Source of the DNA: Rubeoparvulum massiliense
Lineage (GTDB): Bacteria > Bacillota > Bacilli > Rubeoparvulales > Rubeoparvulaceae
Length of the DNA: 64,000 nt
NCBI RefSeq assembly: GCF_001049895.1
Contig: NZ_CVPE01000006.1
Coordinates: forward strand, 1 to 64,000
Reading direction: 5' to 3'
This document shows positions 1 to 9,152 of the stretch, piece after piece (position 1 is the first letter of the stretch; each line of letters starts with the position of its first letter). The notes under the pieces are model-generated. The model did no database searches and was not told the DNA's origin. It saw only the letters and a program-made list of their open reading frames with translations. The position numbers and the translations under genes were made by a program.

Positions 1-59
1 GTGTGGAAGTGCAGCAATGCATGGAGCTGACGGATACTAATCGATCGAGGGCTTAACCA
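1..59 (+). rRNA. 23S rRNA, 3' end (partial)
   Basis: The first 59 bases match the conserved 3' terminus of bacterial 23S rRNA, ending in the typical GAGGGCTTAACC. The rest of the gene lies upstream of the window. The 5S gene follows in the same direction, so this is the tail of an rRNA operon transcribed on the plus strand. The exact mature 3' end is set by family resemblance and could differ by a base or two. Confidence 0.93.
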
Positions 60-515
60 AATATTTCACTTTATTATGGATCGTGAATGTGATACAATTC
101 ATTTCGTCTTCAGTTTTGAGAGAATGACAACAAGCATCACATTCATCGAATGCATCATCTAGGGCTCCTACAAGCGAAGCTTGCCATGTCGCCTACGATG
201 ACACATTCGACGAATGAAAGAGACTTGTTACCATATCTCTACTAAGCATTTACAAAAAGGTAAGGAACCGAAGGTTCCTCCGAATTTCTTCAATAACTCG
301 ATATGTATTCATTTGTCAGAGCTCGATATGGCAACCGAAGGTTGCAAAGTCGCTCAAGGCAAAATGAAATACGCTCAGTACCTTTATGAAGTGCTTAAGG
401 GCCTTAGAAGGTAAGGAACCGAAGGTTCCTAAAAAATTTACTGATATCTATTCATTTGTCAGAGCCCGACACGGCAACTTGTTGCAGGAGGGCGAGACAA
501 AGGAATTGATATAAG
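60..515 (+). other. 23S-5S internal spacer with duplicated hairpin modules
   Basis: This spacer of about 455 bases is long for a 23S-5S spacer. It opens with GAATGTGAT (85-93) complementary to ATCACATTC (136-144), probably a processing stem. It then carries two similar modules, about 257-345 and 408-485. Each begins with the same 23-base segment containing a 7-bp hairpin with a GAA loop (263-279, 414-430). Each then has a shared segment TATTCATTTGTCAGAGC (306-322, 449-465) and a second hairpin on GCAAC (331-345, 474-485). The only ORF across it is not credible as a gene. The likely role is pre-rRNA processing or simple sequence drift. Confidence 0.7.
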
Positions 516-516
516 C

Positions 517-636
517 TGTCTGGTGATGATTGCAGAAGGGTCACACGCGTTCCCATCCCGAACACGACCGTTAAGCCTTCTCACGCCGAGGGTACTTGGA
601 CCGCAGGGTCCTGGGAGAGTAGGTCGTTGCCAGGCA
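517..636 (+). rRNA. 5S rRNA
   Basis: About 120 bases match the 5S pattern. The 5' strand TGTCTGG pairs with the 3' strand CCAGGCA, the conserved CGTTCCCATCCCGAACACG loop is present, and GAGAGTAGG lies near the 3' end. It follows the 23S gene in the same direction and a strong terminator sits 34 bases downstream. The exact ends are estimated from the closing helix. Confidence 0.93.
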
Positions 637-669
637 GTTTTTATTTTTAATCCATAAGATCAAAGAGCA

Positions 670-700
670 GGAGCCATTCCCATAGCGGAATGGCTCCTTT
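670..700 (+). terminator. rRNA operon terminator
   Basis: An 11-bp perfect stem (670-680 with 687-697) with a 6-base loop is followed by a short T run just after the 5S gene. No tRNA gene lies between 5S and this hairpin. The 170 bases up to pdxS hold nothing else I can support. Confidence 0.85.
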
Positions 701-868
701 ATGTGATTTTTCATGTTCAGCCTCTCTCCAATAGTCTCTATATTTCCTTCGGATGCTGGTTTGCCTCTAACTACTAACATAGGAAGAAACTAAAGCATAA
801 TCCTCCAATAATCCAGCGCAGTAGTGGAAAGAATGAAAAGGAGAAAATCTGACGGAGGAGGAATCATC

Positions 869-1753
869 ATGCCAGATCCAGGAACAGACCAGGTGAAGCG
901 TGGAATGGTGGAGATTCAAAAAGGTGGGGTCATTATGGATGTGACCAATGCTGAAGAAGCTAAGATCGCTGAAGCTGCGGGTGCTATTGCAGTCATGGCC
1001 CTCGAGCAAGTTCCTGCAGATATTCGGAGGTCAGGTGGTGTTGCACGCATGGCTGATCCCAGTATCATTGAAGAAGTGATGAATGCTGTCTCCATTCCTG
1101 TAATGGCAAAAGCACGGATTGGCCATTTTGTTGAGGCGCAGATCTTACAGGCAATGGGTGTGGATTATATTGATGAGAGTGAAGTACTAAATCCAGCTGA
1201 TGAGGAGTTTCATATTGATAAGACAACATTTTCTGTCCCCTTTGTTTGTGGTGCTCGTGATCTTGGTGAGGCGCTACGACGAATTGGTGAAGGTGCATCA
1301 TTAATTCGAACCAAGGGGGAGCCAGGTACAGGGAATGTGGTAGAGGCGGTACGCCATATGCGTTATATTCAAGCGCAGATCCATCGTGTTCAAGTGATGT
1401 CCCGAGACGAACTGATGGAAGAGGCCCGGGATATTGGCGCTCCTCATCAGCTCTTGGTGGATGTGCATATGAAAGGCTATCTGCCTGTCTCCAATTTTGC
1501 AGCTGGTGGAATTGCTACGCCAGCAGATGCAGCATTATTGATGCACCTAGGGGCAGATGGAGTATTTGTGGGCTCAGGCATTTTTAAAGCGGAAAAGCCT
1601 GAACGCTACGCATATGCCATCGTAGAAGCGACCAAGTATCACAATGATTATGAACGGATTGCCCATCTATGTAAAAATATTGGCAGGGCTATGCTTGGTT
1701 TGGATATCACTCAGTTACCCGAGTATAATCGGATGCAAGAGCGCGGGAATTGA
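869..1753 (+). CDS. pdxS: Pyridoxal 5'-phosphate synthase subunit PdxS
   Basis: PdxS makes PLP from ribose 5-phosphate, glyceraldehyde 3-phosphate and ammonia supplied by the glutaminase PdxT, in a cytoplasmic dodecamer. The 294-residue product has the family's usual length. It shows the N-terminal [17 protein letters not shown] block with the catalytic-Lys region of the TIM barrel, and [13 protein letters not shown] and [13 protein letters not shown] further on. The start ATG at 869 is preceded by GGAGGAGG; a longer frame begins at 824 but adds residues not found in the family. pdxT, usually the next gene, is absent here. A terminator closes the gene, so it is probably monocistronic. Confidence 0.96.
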   Translation: MPDPGTDQVKRGMVEIQKGGVIMDVTNAEEAKIAEAAGAIAVMALEQVPADIRRSGGVARMADPSIIEEVMNAVSIPVMAKARIGHFVEAQILQAMGVDYIDESEVLNPADEEFHIDKTTFSVPFVCGARDLGEALRRIGEGASLIRTKGEPGTGNVVEAVRHMRYIQAQIHRVQVMSRDELMEEARDIGAPHQLLVDVHMKGYLPVSNFAAGGIATPADAALLMHLGADGVFVGSGIFKAEKPERYAYAIVEATKYHNDYERIAHLCKNIGRAMLGLDITQLPEYNRMQERGN

Positions 1754-1822
1754 ACCACTCATGGCTAAAGCCACGAGTGTTCTCGGTTATTCCATAAAAT
1801 AACTTGACTTAACTTGTTTACA

Positions 1823-1848
1823 CCCGTTCAATTGCGAACGGGCTTTCT
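1823..1848 (+). terminator. Terminator after pdxS
   Basis: A 7-bp stem CCCGTTC/GAACGGG (1823-1829 with 1836-1842) is followed by CTTTCTT. A second weaker inverted repeat (CACTCATGGC/GCCACGAGTG) lies just upstream at about 1756-1779. Confidence 0.7.
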
Positions 1849-1914
1849 TAGTTGCTCCTATCCTCTTGAATCTTCAGCACTCCTTCTCCCTTTTTCCACA
1901 AACCACCAACCATA

Positions 1915-1923
1915 TGCTATAAT
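1915..1923 (+). promoter_or_regulatory. Extended -10 promoter of the lipoprotein gene
   Basis: TGCTATAAT is an exact extended -10 element. It lies about 75 bases before the ATG at 1997, and no good -35 hexamer is needed or seen. Confidence 0.5.
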
Positions 1924-1996
1924 TCTTATGATAGTCTTTCAACTTTCCCACGGATAATTCAATTATAGTGACCGATGGAAAGAGGGGAATGAGAAT

Positions 1997-2374
1997 ATGC
2001 GAAACAGGGTAGCATTACTGGCCCTTACATTATTTATGCTGTTCGTTACTGTTGGCTGTAGTGGTGGAAGCTACTCCATTAGTGTAGGAGAGATCGATTC
2101 AAATAAGAGTTCGATCACTGGTGAGTACCAGAATTTTTCGGGATTCTATTATCAAACCGTGAAATTATCTGAAGGGGAGACTATTCATTTTCAATATGCC
2201 TCCACAACGGAAGGTGGCTCCTTACAAGCAAAGCTCTTTGATCCCCAAGGAAATGAGCTTATTTCCATTGAGGATGAGACAGTATTTGTAGTAACAGAAG
2301 CAGGAAAATATAAGGTACAAGTAGAGGGTACCCAGCATCAAGGCTCATTCCAACTGATCTGGCAAATTGATTAA
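1997..2374 (+). CDS. Small secreted lipoprotein, unknown function
   Basis: The 125-residue product begins with a lipoprotein signal: charged MRNR, a hydrophobic stretch and the lipobox VTVGC with the acceptor Cys near residue 21. The mature part is about 105 residues and rich in Ser, Gln and Glu. Alternating hydrophobic residues suggest a beta-sandwich, with phrases such as KLSEGETIHFQYAS and AGKYKVQVEG that resemble pre-peptidase or Ig-like extracellular domains. AAAGAGGGG precedes the ATG. It has its own promoter and lies between pdxS and a membrane transporter without evident operon linkage. Its function is not recognised. Confidence 0.85.
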   Translation: MRNRVALLALTLFMLFVTVGCSGGSYSISVGEIDSNKSSITGEYQNFSGFYYQTVKLSEGETIHFQYASTTEGGSLQAKLFDPQGNELISIEDETVFVVTEAGKYKVQVEGTQHQGSFQLIWQID

Positions 2375-2434
2375 GCTTAACTGAGTAGATATAATCACCA
2401 CATCCATATTCTAGAGGAGGAAGTCATTAACGAT

Positions 2435-3130
2435 ATGAGTAAAACAGTACATCAAGAAAAGCACTTTGGCGCATCAGACGTAGTACGCGATGTGGTAATC
2501 GGCATGGCAGATGGCTTAACAGTACCATTTGCATTGGCTGCAGGTCTTACCGGTGCTGTAGATTCCACAGGGATCATACTAACAGCAGGTATGGCGGAGA
2601 TCGCTGCTGGTTCTATCGCGATGGGCTTGGGCGGCTACCTCGCTGCAAAATCAGAGAAGGAGCATTATGAATCTGAACGGCGAAGAGAGGAAGAGGAGAT
2701 CATTCATCTTCCTGAGCGTGAGGAAGAAGAGGTTCGAGAGATCTTCCGTGAATATGGTGTAGAGGAGGAGCATCTTGATCCCATCATGGAAGGGATGAAG
2801 CGTAAGCCTGAGAAGTGGGTGGATTTCATGATGCGCTTCGAGCTAGGCTTAGAGGAGCCTGATCCTAAGCGGGGTTTAAAGAGTGCACTCACCATTGCTA
2901 TCTCCTACATTCTCGGTGGATTGATTCCTTTACTACCATACTTTTTCTTTGCTCAGCCCCTTGAGGCTTTAAAGATCTCAGTAGTTGGTACACTGATTGT
3001 GCTCTTTTTATTCGGGGCGTTTAAAGGGAAATTTACTGGGGCTGCTCCGCTGAAGAGTGGGGTAGAGACCATGATCGTCGGCGGAATCGCTGCAGCGGCT
3101 GCCTTTGGTTTAGCCAATCTATTATCATAA
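2435..3130 (+). CDS. VIT1/CCC1 family membrane transporter
   Basis: The 231-residue protein matches the vacuolar iron transporter (VIT1/CCC1) family found in bacteria, which moves Fe2+ or Mn2+ across the membrane. It has the characteristic DVVIGMADGLTVPFALAAGLTGA first helix, the EIAAGSIAMGLGGYLAAKSE second helix, and a central soluble Glu-rich segment (about residues 75-125, e.g. RREEEEIIHLPEREEEEVREI) that forms the metal-binding domain. Three hydrophobic helices follow in the C-terminal half. The start ATG at 2435 has GAGGAGG upstream. The metal is not fixed by sequence alone; iron or manganese is an inference from the family. Confidence 0.88.
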   Translation: MSKTVHQEKHFGASDVVRDVVIGMADGLTVPFALAAGLTGAVDSTGIILTAGMAEIAAGSIAMGLGGYLAAKSEKEHYESERRREEEEIIHLPEREEEEVREIFREYGVEEEHLDPIMEGMKRKPEKWVDFMMRFELGLEEPDPKRGLKSALTIAISYILGGLIPLLPYFFFAQPLEALKISVVGTLIVLFLFGAFKGKFTGAAPLKSGVETMIVGGIAAAAAFGLANLLS

Positions 3131-3167
3131 GAAAACAGATGGATTAGCATTATAAAAAATGTAAAAA

Positions 3168-3209
3168 GGGAACAAGCCATTGTAAATTTACAGTGGCTTG
3201 TTCCCTTTT
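3168..3209 (+). terminator. Terminator after the VIT1-type gene
   Basis: A long near-perfect stem of about 18 bp (GGGAACAAGCC... with ...GGCTTGTTCCC) is followed by TTTTG. Confidence 0.85.
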
Positions 3210-3377
3210 GCTTTACCTCAGAGGGCAGTATCAACTGTTCCAAACATCATGTCTTTTATATAGTAATACGGAAAAGCGGTTAGGTATTAGCAGATGTTCT
3301 TGCAATGATCGACGTATTAATTTATTGTAAAATTCGTAAAATTAAGAATGAATCAACTGATAAAGGAGCGTGGAAGG

Positions 3378-4484
3378 ATGGTAGAGGAGAATAAAAACCT
3401 GCAAGAGCATCGATTCCCTGTGAAAGGTATCCATCATCTACACCTATATGTGGGCAATGCGAAGCAAAGCTGCTATTACTTCGCCCATGCCTTTGGATTT
3501 CAACCCATTGCCTATCAGGGACTAGAGACAGGCGAGCGTGAGCAAGTCTCCTATGTACTGGCACAGGGGGAGATGCGTATCGTATTAACAGGCACCTTAT
3601 CAAACGATACGGAAGTAGCACGAACAGTTCAGCTCCACGGCGATGGTGTTGCAGATATCGCCTTAGAGGTAAACGATGTGGAGCAGGCATTTCAGCATGC
3701 AGTAGCTGCAGGAGCAGAAGCACTTCAATCGCCGACCATCGTAGAAGATGAGCAAGGTCGTGCGAAGCTAGCGGTGATTAAGACCTATGGGGATACAGTG
3801 CATACCTTGATTGAGAAGATGGAGTATCCAGGTCTTTTTTTACCGGGCTATGAAGCCTTGGAGATGCAGTGGAAGCAGGCTCACACAGGACTCTATACCA
3901 TCGATCATGTGGTAGCCAATGTGGAACGGATGGAGGAATGGGTCGCTTACTATGAGAAGGTGATGGGCTTCGATCAACTGATCCATTTCGATGATGAGGA
4001 TATTAGTACGGAATATTCTGCGTTGATGTCCAAGGTGATGCATGATGGGGGCCGGATCAAGTTTCCGATCAATGAGCCTGCAGAGGGTAAGCGGAAGTCG
4101 CAGATCCAAGAATATCTAGATTACTATAAAGGACCTGGCGTGCAGCATATTGCCTTACTCACCGATGATATTATCCAAACGGTACGCGTCTTACGGGAGC
4201 AGGGTGTGCAATTCCTAACCACACCTGCGAGCTATTATGATGTATTGCAGGAGCGTGTAGGAGCCATCGATGAGAGTCTAGAAGAGCTGAGGGAGCTTCA
4301 TATCTTAGTGGATCGAGATGATGAGGGGTATTTATTGCAAATCTTTACCCAGCCTGTGGTTGATCGTCCCACTCTCTTTTTTGAAATCATCCAGCGTAAG
4401 GGGGCCCGGGGCTTCGGGGAGGGTAACTTTAAGGCGTTATTTGAATCCATTGAACGTGAACAGGCGAAGCGGGGTAATCTCTAA
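3378..4484 (+). CDS. hppD: 4-Hydroxyphenylpyruvate dioxygenase
   Basis: This Fe(II) enzyme converts 4-hydroxyphenylpyruvate to homogentisate in tyrosine and phenylalanine breakdown. The 368-residue product has the two-domain vicinal oxygen chelate fold. The N-terminal half starts GIHHLHLYVGNAKQSCYYFAHAFGF. The catalytic C-terminal half carries the three iron ligands in IDHVVANV (His), GVQHIALL (His) and FFEIIQR (Glu), followed by the family's GARGFGEGNFKALFESIE tail. The ATG at 3378 has GGAG and AAGG upstream; an ATG at 3348 in the same frame lacks a ribosome binding site. It leads a four-gene operon for homogentisate catabolism. Confidence 0.96.
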   Translation: MVEENKNLQEHRFPVKGIHHLHLYVGNAKQSCYYFAHAFGFQPIAYQGLETGEREQVSYVLAQGEMRIVLTGTLSNDTEVARTVQLHGDGVADIALEVNDVEQAFQHAVAAGAEALQSPTIVEDEQGRAKLAVIKTYGDTVHTLIEKMEYPGLFLPGYEALEMQWKQAHTGLYTIDHVVANVERMEEWVAYYEKVMGFDQLIHFDDEDISTEYSALMSKVMHDGGRIKFPINEPAEGKRKSQIQEYLDYYKGPGVQHIALLTDDIIQTVRVLREQGVQFLTTPASYYDVLQERVGAIDESLEELRELHILVDRDDEGYLLQIFTQPVVDRPTLFFEIIQRKGARGFGEGNFKALFESIEREQAKRGNL

Positions 4485-4518
4485 TCATGCTACTGGTCGC
4501 AAGTGGAGGTGATTCAAT

Positions 4519-5133
4519 TTGCTGCAACTGGATTTAGCACAAAGACCATGGCAGGATACCTATAAGCTGTTGAGTGGATCGATTCTTCCACGTCCTATCG
4601 CCTTTGTTTCCACAGTGGATGGAAAGGGGGTGGCCAATTTGGCTCCTTTTAGCTTCTTCACCGCAATTTGTGCAGAGCCACCATTGATCTGCTTTGCGCC
4701 GATGCGGAGGGGAAGTGATGGTGCGAAGAAGGATACCCTCTGTAATATTGAAGAAACCAAAGAGTTTGTGGTTAATGTGGTGAGTGAATCGTTTGTAACC
4801 CAGATGAATGAAGCAGCTCGGGAATTTCCCTCCAATGTCGATGAATTTGCTGTCACAGGTCTACGGATGATACCAAGTATCAAAATTCAACCACCTCGTG
4901 TGGCAGAATCCATGATTCAGATGGAGTGTGTTCTTGAGGAACTCCTGCATTTTGGTGCACAAGAAGGGGGAGGGAGTTTGGTTATTGGCCGAATCCTCCT
5001 CATTCATGTGGATGAGACTATCTATGAAGAGGGGCGAATCTTAGGGGAAAAATTACAGCCAGTTGGTCGTCTCGCTGGGCATGTCTATACCCGTTCCTTT
5101 AGCGATACATTTATCCTAGAGCGAAAAAAGTAG
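4519..5133 (+). CDS. Flavin reductase-like (FMN-binding split barrel) protein
   Basis: The 204-residue protein belongs to the flavin reductase/flavoredoxin-like split-barrel family. It contains LLSGSILPRPIAFVST near the N-terminus, LAPFSFFTAICAEPPLICFAP (the flavin-phosphate loop region) and DTLCNIEETKEFVVNVV. The start is TTG at 4519 with GGAGGTGAT eight bases upstream. It lies 34 bases after hppD and before the FAH-family gene, so it is probably co-transcribed. Its role in homogentisate breakdown is not evident from sequence. It occupies the operon position where a maleylacetoacetate isomerase might be expected, but it is not related to that glutathione-transferase-like enzyme. Confidence 0.85.
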   Translation: MLQLDLAQRPWQDTYKLLSGSILPRPIAFVSTVDGKGVANLAPFSFFTAICAEPPLICFAPMRRGSDGAKKDTLCNIEETKEFVVNVVSESFVTQMNEAAREFPSNVDEFAVTGLRMIPSIKIQPPRVAESMIQMECVLEELLHFGAQEGGGSLVIGRILLIHVDETIYEEGRILGEKLQPVGRLAGHVYTRSFSDTFILERKK

Positions 5134-5170
5134 GGCTTAAAGTAGGGACCGATGAAGGGAGAAATAGAGT

Positions 5171-6109
5171 GTGAAACTGGTTACCTTTGAACATAAAGAA
5201 CGAGGAATTGGGGTGGGATGGCTTCGTCACGATGGTGTGGTGGATGGAGGAAAGGCTAGTCAGGGAGAGCTACCCAACAATATGCTACAGCTACTCCAAC
5301 ACTTTCCTCAGCACCTTCAAACCATTCAAGCAATTGACCGAGCGCTTACCGAAGGAGAGGGAGATTTTCTCCTCCCTCTTACGGAGGTTCGATTGCTCCC
5401 ACCACTTCCCAATCCGCGAAGTATTCGCGATTTCTATGCCTTCGAGGAGCATGTAAAAGCAGCACGGGCACGGCGTGGTTTAGCGATGCAGCAAGAGTGG
5501 TATGAACAGCCTGTTTTCTACTTCTCCAATCATCAGGCAGTCATCGGTCCAGAGAATTTGATCTCGCCACCAACAGGTTGTGAAAAGCTAGATTATGAAC
5601 TGGAAGTGGCAGTGGTGATCGGGAAGGAAGGGCAGAATATCCCGTGGCAAGAGGGTGAGCAGTATATGGCTGGCTTAATGATTATGAATGATTGGAGCGC
5701 CCGTGATCTTCAACAGCAAGAAATGCAGGTAGGTTTAGGTCCAGCGAAAGGAAAGGACTTTGCCACCTCGTTAGGCCCCTATCTTGTCACCATGGATGAA
5801 TTGCTTCCTTACCAGCTTGCTCGGTCTCAACGGAAAGGGATGGATTATGCTTTAACCATGGAAGCAAGAGTGAATGGCCATCAGTTATCCAAGGGAAATC
5901 TTTCACAGATCTACTTCACGCTAGCCCAATTAATTGAACAGGCCTCGAAAAATGTAATCCTCTATCCCGGGGATGTTCTAGGAACAGGAACAGTGGGGAC
6001 GGGCTGCCTCTTAGAATTGGGAGAAGAGGTGCATCGTTGGCTACAGCCAGGTGATCTCGTTGAACTGGAAGTATTAGGACTAGGCTGCTTACGAAACCAG
6101 ATCGGTTAG
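5171..6109 (+). CDS. Fumarylacetoacetate hydrolase family protein
   Basis: The 312-residue protein has the FAH fold. The metal and substrate site motifs include DYELEVAVVIGKEG, MIMNDWSARDLQQQEM and GPAKGKDFATSLGPYLVT. In this operon the expected reaction is hydrolysis of fumarylacetoacetate (or maleylacetoacetate) to acetoacetate plus fumarate or maleate, the last step of homogentisate degradation. The start is GTG at 5171, with GGGAGAAATAG upstream. The gene lies 37 bases after the flavin-reductase-like gene and 22 bases before hmgA. Some FAH-family members act on other oxo-acids, so the exact substrate is inferred from context. Confidence 0.9.
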   Translation: MKLVTFEHKERGIGVGWLRHDGVVDGGKASQGELPNNMLQLLQHFPQHLQTIQAIDRALTEGEGDFLLPLTEVRLLPPLPNPRSIRDFYAFEEHVKAARARRGLAMQQEWYEQPVFYFSNHQAVIGPENLISPPTGCEKLDYELEVAVVIGKEGQNIPWQEGEQYMAGLMIMNDWSARDLQQQEMQVGLGPAKGKDFATSLGPYLVTMDELLPYQLARSQRKGMDYALTMEARVNGHQLSKGNLSQIYFTLAQLIEQASKNVILYPGDVLGTGTVGTGCLLELGEEVHRWLQPGDLVELEVLGLGCLRNQIG

Positions 6110-6131
6110 ATGGAGAGGAGGTTGAATTGGC

Positions 6132-7349
6132 ATGCCTTATTATCAGAGGATGGGGCGGATTCCAGCGAAAAGGCATACACAGTTTTACAAGGAGGATGGT
6201 AGTCTCTTTCGTGAACAGGTGATGGGTACCAAGGGTTTTTCAGGTCCTCAGTCTATCTTATATCATGGGGAGGCACCCACTTGGTTGAGTAAGATCGCAC
6301 CCTTTGAGCGGAAGCTACCTCAGCTTCTACGAGAGGAAATATTGCGACCTCGCCATATCCACACCGCTCATGCTCCTTTGGTGGGAGATACCATTACAGG
6401 ACGCAACTATCTCCTTGGCAATGAGGACCTTTCCCTCGGTCTACTATTGCTACAGGAGGAGATGAGTTATTTTTACCGAAATGGTGAAGGCGATGAATTG
6501 CTCTTTATCCATGAGGGTGAAGGGGTTTTGGAAACACAATTTGGTCAGCTTTCCTACAGATCAGGCGATTATTTGGTGATCCCCATTGGAACCATCTATC
6601 GATTAACTCCGAATAACCCAAAGGAGGAGATCATGGAAGGTGATACGGTTAAGGAGGACGCAACAGAACGGAGCAGAAAAACGCAGCGCATCCTCTTTAT
6701 CGAGACCACCGGTTGGTTAGATGTTCCGGAGAGGTATCGGAATGAGTGGGGGCAATTCTTAGAGCATAGTCCATTTTGCGAGCGGGATATTCATGGACCA
6801 GAAACATTAGTCCCGATCAGTGAGGAAGGCCCCTTTCAGGTGATTACCAAAGCGCGTAGTGCATATCATCTGCAGGAATATCCCTTTCATCCCTTCAATG
6901 TGGTAGGGTGGGATGGTTATCTCTATCCTTGGCGCTTCAGTATTCATGATTTTGAACCGATCACTGGTCGGATTCACCAGCCACCACCAGTTCATCAAAC
7001 CTTCACAGGGAAGAACTTTGTAGTCTGCTCCTTTGTACCTCGCCTCTTCGATTATCATCCGCTCTCCATTCCTGTTCCATATTATCATAGCAATGTTCAT
7101 AGTGATGAGGTGCTTTACTATGTAGCAGGTAATTTTATGAGTCGTAAGGGGATTGCTGAAGGATCCATGACCCTTCATCCTGCGGGGTTACCCCATGGGC
7201 CTCATCCTGGTACCATTGAAGGAAGTCTTGGTAAAACAGGGACAGAGGAACTGGCGGTGATGATCGATACCTTTAGACCACTCTATGCTTATGAGGGAAT
7301 AAGTAAGCTTGAGGATGAAGCTTACTGGCGAAGTTGGCAAGAGGAGTAG
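6132..7349 (+). CDS. hmgA: Homogentisate 1,2-dioxygenase
   Basis: HmgA opens the aromatic ring of homogentisate to give maleylacetoacetate. The 405-residue product is a cupin-type protein. It starts MPYYQRMGRIPAKRHTQF as in family members. The iron ligands lie in YYHSNVHSDEVLYYVAG (His and Glu) and HPAGLPHGPHPG (His), with the substrate-binding region WDGYLYPWRFSIHDFEPITGRIH. AGGAGG precedes the ATG at 6132. It ends the operon, and a strong hairpin terminator follows 20 bases later. Length is slightly under eukaryotic and proteobacterial relatives but all core motifs are present. Confidence 0.95.
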   Translation: MPYYQRMGRIPAKRHTQFYKEDGSLFREQVMGTKGFSGPQSILYHGEAPTWLSKIAPFERKLPQLLREEILRPRHIHTAHAPLVGDTITGRNYLLGNEDLSLGLLLLQEEMSYFYRNGEGDELLFIHEGEGVLETQFGQLSYRSGDYLVIPIGTIYRLTPNNPKEEIMEGDTVKEDATERSRKTQRILFIETTGWLDVPERYRNEWGQFLEHSPFCERDIHGPETLVPISEEGPFQVITKARSAYHLQEYPFHPFNVVGWDGYLYPWRFSIHDFEPITGRIHQPPPVHQTFTGKNFVVCSFVPRLFDYHPLSIPVPYYHSNVHSDEVLYYVAGNFMSRKGIAEGSMTLHPAGLPHGPHPGTIEGSLGKTGTEELAVMIDTFRPLYAYEGISKLEDEAYWRSWQEE

Positions 7350-7368
7350 AACCATAAAGGAAGCATTA

Positions 7369-7399
7369 AAAAAGGAGATCACGTATGATCTCCTTTTTC
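7369..7399. terminator. Bidirectional terminator between hmgA and the chemoreceptor gene
   Basis: AAAAAGGAGATC pairs with GATCTCCTTTTT. A T run is present on both strands, so it can end both convergent transcripts. Confidence 0.85.
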
Positions 7400-7418
7400 T
7401 GTCTGGACCAAGCTTCCA

Positions 7419-9152
7419 TTATTTAAAGTAAGCGATTTGCTGCCGAAGTTCTTCGAGCATTTGCAGAAGTTGATGCGCACCATCACTCATTTCTTGGAGC
7501 GTTGCCGACTGCTCTTCTGCTGAAGCGGCTACCTCTTCTGAAGAGGCTGCAGTATCTTCAATGACATGAGAGATATTTTGGACACGGTCCACCACACTCT
7601 GTAAATTGGAACGGATTTCAGCTAGGAGCTGGCGTAGATGCTTAGCATACTCTTCACTATCATGAGCCTGTTCAACAACCAAGCTTAGATCCTTCCCGTT
7701 TTTTTCTAATTCCTTCATCTGTTTCGAGACAATGGTGGAGTTACGATTCATCTGGTCTGCAGCAGCTACCGTCTCTTGTTGAATCTGTTGAATCAGTCCT
7801 GTCGTTTGAACGGCGGCTTGATTGGTATCCTCTGCAAGCTTTCTCACCTCATCAGCTACTACCGCGAATCCCTTCCCATGTTCACCTGCTCTAGCAGCTT
7901 CAATGGCAGCGTTTAGAGCTAGTAGATTGGTTTGGTTGGAAATATCCGAGATGACATTAATAATACTTCCTACCTCTTCAGCACGGGCTGCTAGGTTTTG
8001 AATCATCTCTGCTGATTCTACTACATCTTGGGCAACCTGCTCTAATTCCTGGATGACGTTGTCGATCTGCTCTTTTCCTTTAACGGCAGTTTGTGTTGAG
8101 GTAATCGCTTGTGTCAGCGCATTTTCAGTGGTTTGCTCGCCTTGCTGTACTAGTGCAAACGAATGATTAATTCCCTCAAGGATTCCATTGGCTTCTTCAG
8201 CTTGCTCTGAATTACCTTCTGCCACCTTATTGATGGCTATGGCAACCTGATGACTCACCGCGGAGGTTTGCTCAGTGGATTCAAGGAATTGATTACCACT
8301 GGATTCTACATTACTGGATGTCTTCTTTAATTGATCCACTAGATTTTGCAGATCATCCACCATCTTAACAAAGGAGCGGGATAGCTTTCCAATCTCTGTT
8401 TCGCTTTGTAAGGGAAGGGTCTCTTCCACATTTCCTAATCCACTAAGATTTCCCTCTGCTACCTTCTCTGTATAGTGTTGTAGGTTCTGTAATGGATGAA
8501 GGATCCGGCGGATCACATAGAAGAGTACAAATAAGCCAATGGTTGAAAGAACGACACTGCTACCAATGGAAAGGGGAAGGTTGGATGAGATAATATCCCC
8601 TTTAATCGATGTGATAATATCTGCATCAATGTCGATGCCGAGGACCCCAATGATGGTACCTGCTTGATTCTTGATGGGAGCGAAGGTGGACATGGTATTA
8701 CCATATACCTCATCTTCAATAATGCCGGTATTCGTAGGATTACCCTCTAGTACAGGCTTTAAATCCTCGAAGGAGACTGAAGATGCCTCCCCAATTTCTG
8801 CAGCTTCAGTAGAATTCTGAGGCATTCCATCGATCATGGTTGCTACCTGCTGATCTTCAACTTGAAGTGTGTATACATAGTTTACACCAGCTTTTTCACG
8901 AACATCATTCAAGTAATCACGGAGTTCCCAGTAATTTTCATCCATTGTGGGTTTCTCTATGAACTGCAGATAGCGATCTGTATCAATATTGCGTGCTACA
9001 TTGGATGCAATATTATTCAGATAATCACCGATAGATACTTCAATGGTCTGATTGGTGGTTCGCAGAAGAATGAACACGTTGATGGAGGTAATCAGAACAA
9101 GTACCACCAGTGTCAATAATAAAATACGACGAACAATACTAAAGTGTTTCAT
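7419..9152 (-). CDS. Methyl-accepting chemotaxis protein (receptor 1)
   Basis: The 577-residue chemoreceptor signals through CheA/CheW to bias flagellar rotation. An N-terminal membrane helix (about residues 9-30) is followed by an extracytoplasmic Cache-like sensor domain containing [23 protein letters not shown] second membrane helix lies near residues 195-220, then a HAMP linker and a long coiled-coil signalling domain. The hairpin tip [19 protein letters not shown] and [11 protein letters not shown] are conserved. Start: ATG complementary to 9150-9152, preceded by AAGGGGTGA; a TTG-initiated form six codons longer is less likely. A paralogue lies just upstream on the same strand. Confidence 0.95.
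   Translation of the reverse strand: MKHFSIVRRILLLTLVVLVLITSINVFILLRTTNQTIEVSIGDYLNNIASNVARNIDTDRYLQFIEKPTMDENYWELRDYLNDVREKAGVNYVYTLQVEDQQVATMIDGMPQNSTEAAEIGEASSVSFEDLKPVLEGNPTNTGIIEDEVYGNTMSTFAPIKNQAGTIIGVLGIDIDADIITSIKGDIISSNLPLSIGSSVVLSTIGLFVLFYVIRRILHPLQNLQHYTEKVAEGNLSGLGNVEETLPLQSETEIGKLSRSFVKMVDDLQNLVDQLKKTSSNVESSGNQFLESTEQTSAVSHQVAIAINKVAEGNSEQAEEANGILEGINHSFALVQQGEQTTENALTQAITSTQTAVKGKEQIDNVIQELEQVAQDVVESAEMIQNLAARAEEVGSIINVISDISNQTNLLALNAAIEAARAGEHGKGFAVVADEVRKLAEDTNQAAVQTTGLIQQIQQETVAAADQMNRNSTIVSKQMKELEKNGKDLSLVVEQAHDSEEYAKHLRQLLAEIRSNLQSVVDRVQNISHVIEDTAASSEEVAASAEEQSATLQEMSDGAHQLLQMLEELRQQIAYFK

Noticed and set aside
214-414. A 66-codon open frame in the 23S-5S spacer
   Set aside because: It lies inside the rRNA transcript, covers repeated hairpins and has no ribosome binding site.
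639-868. tRNA genes after the 5S gene
   Set aside because: No cloverleaf or TTCGA-type T-loop is visible and a terminator closes the rRNA operon at once.
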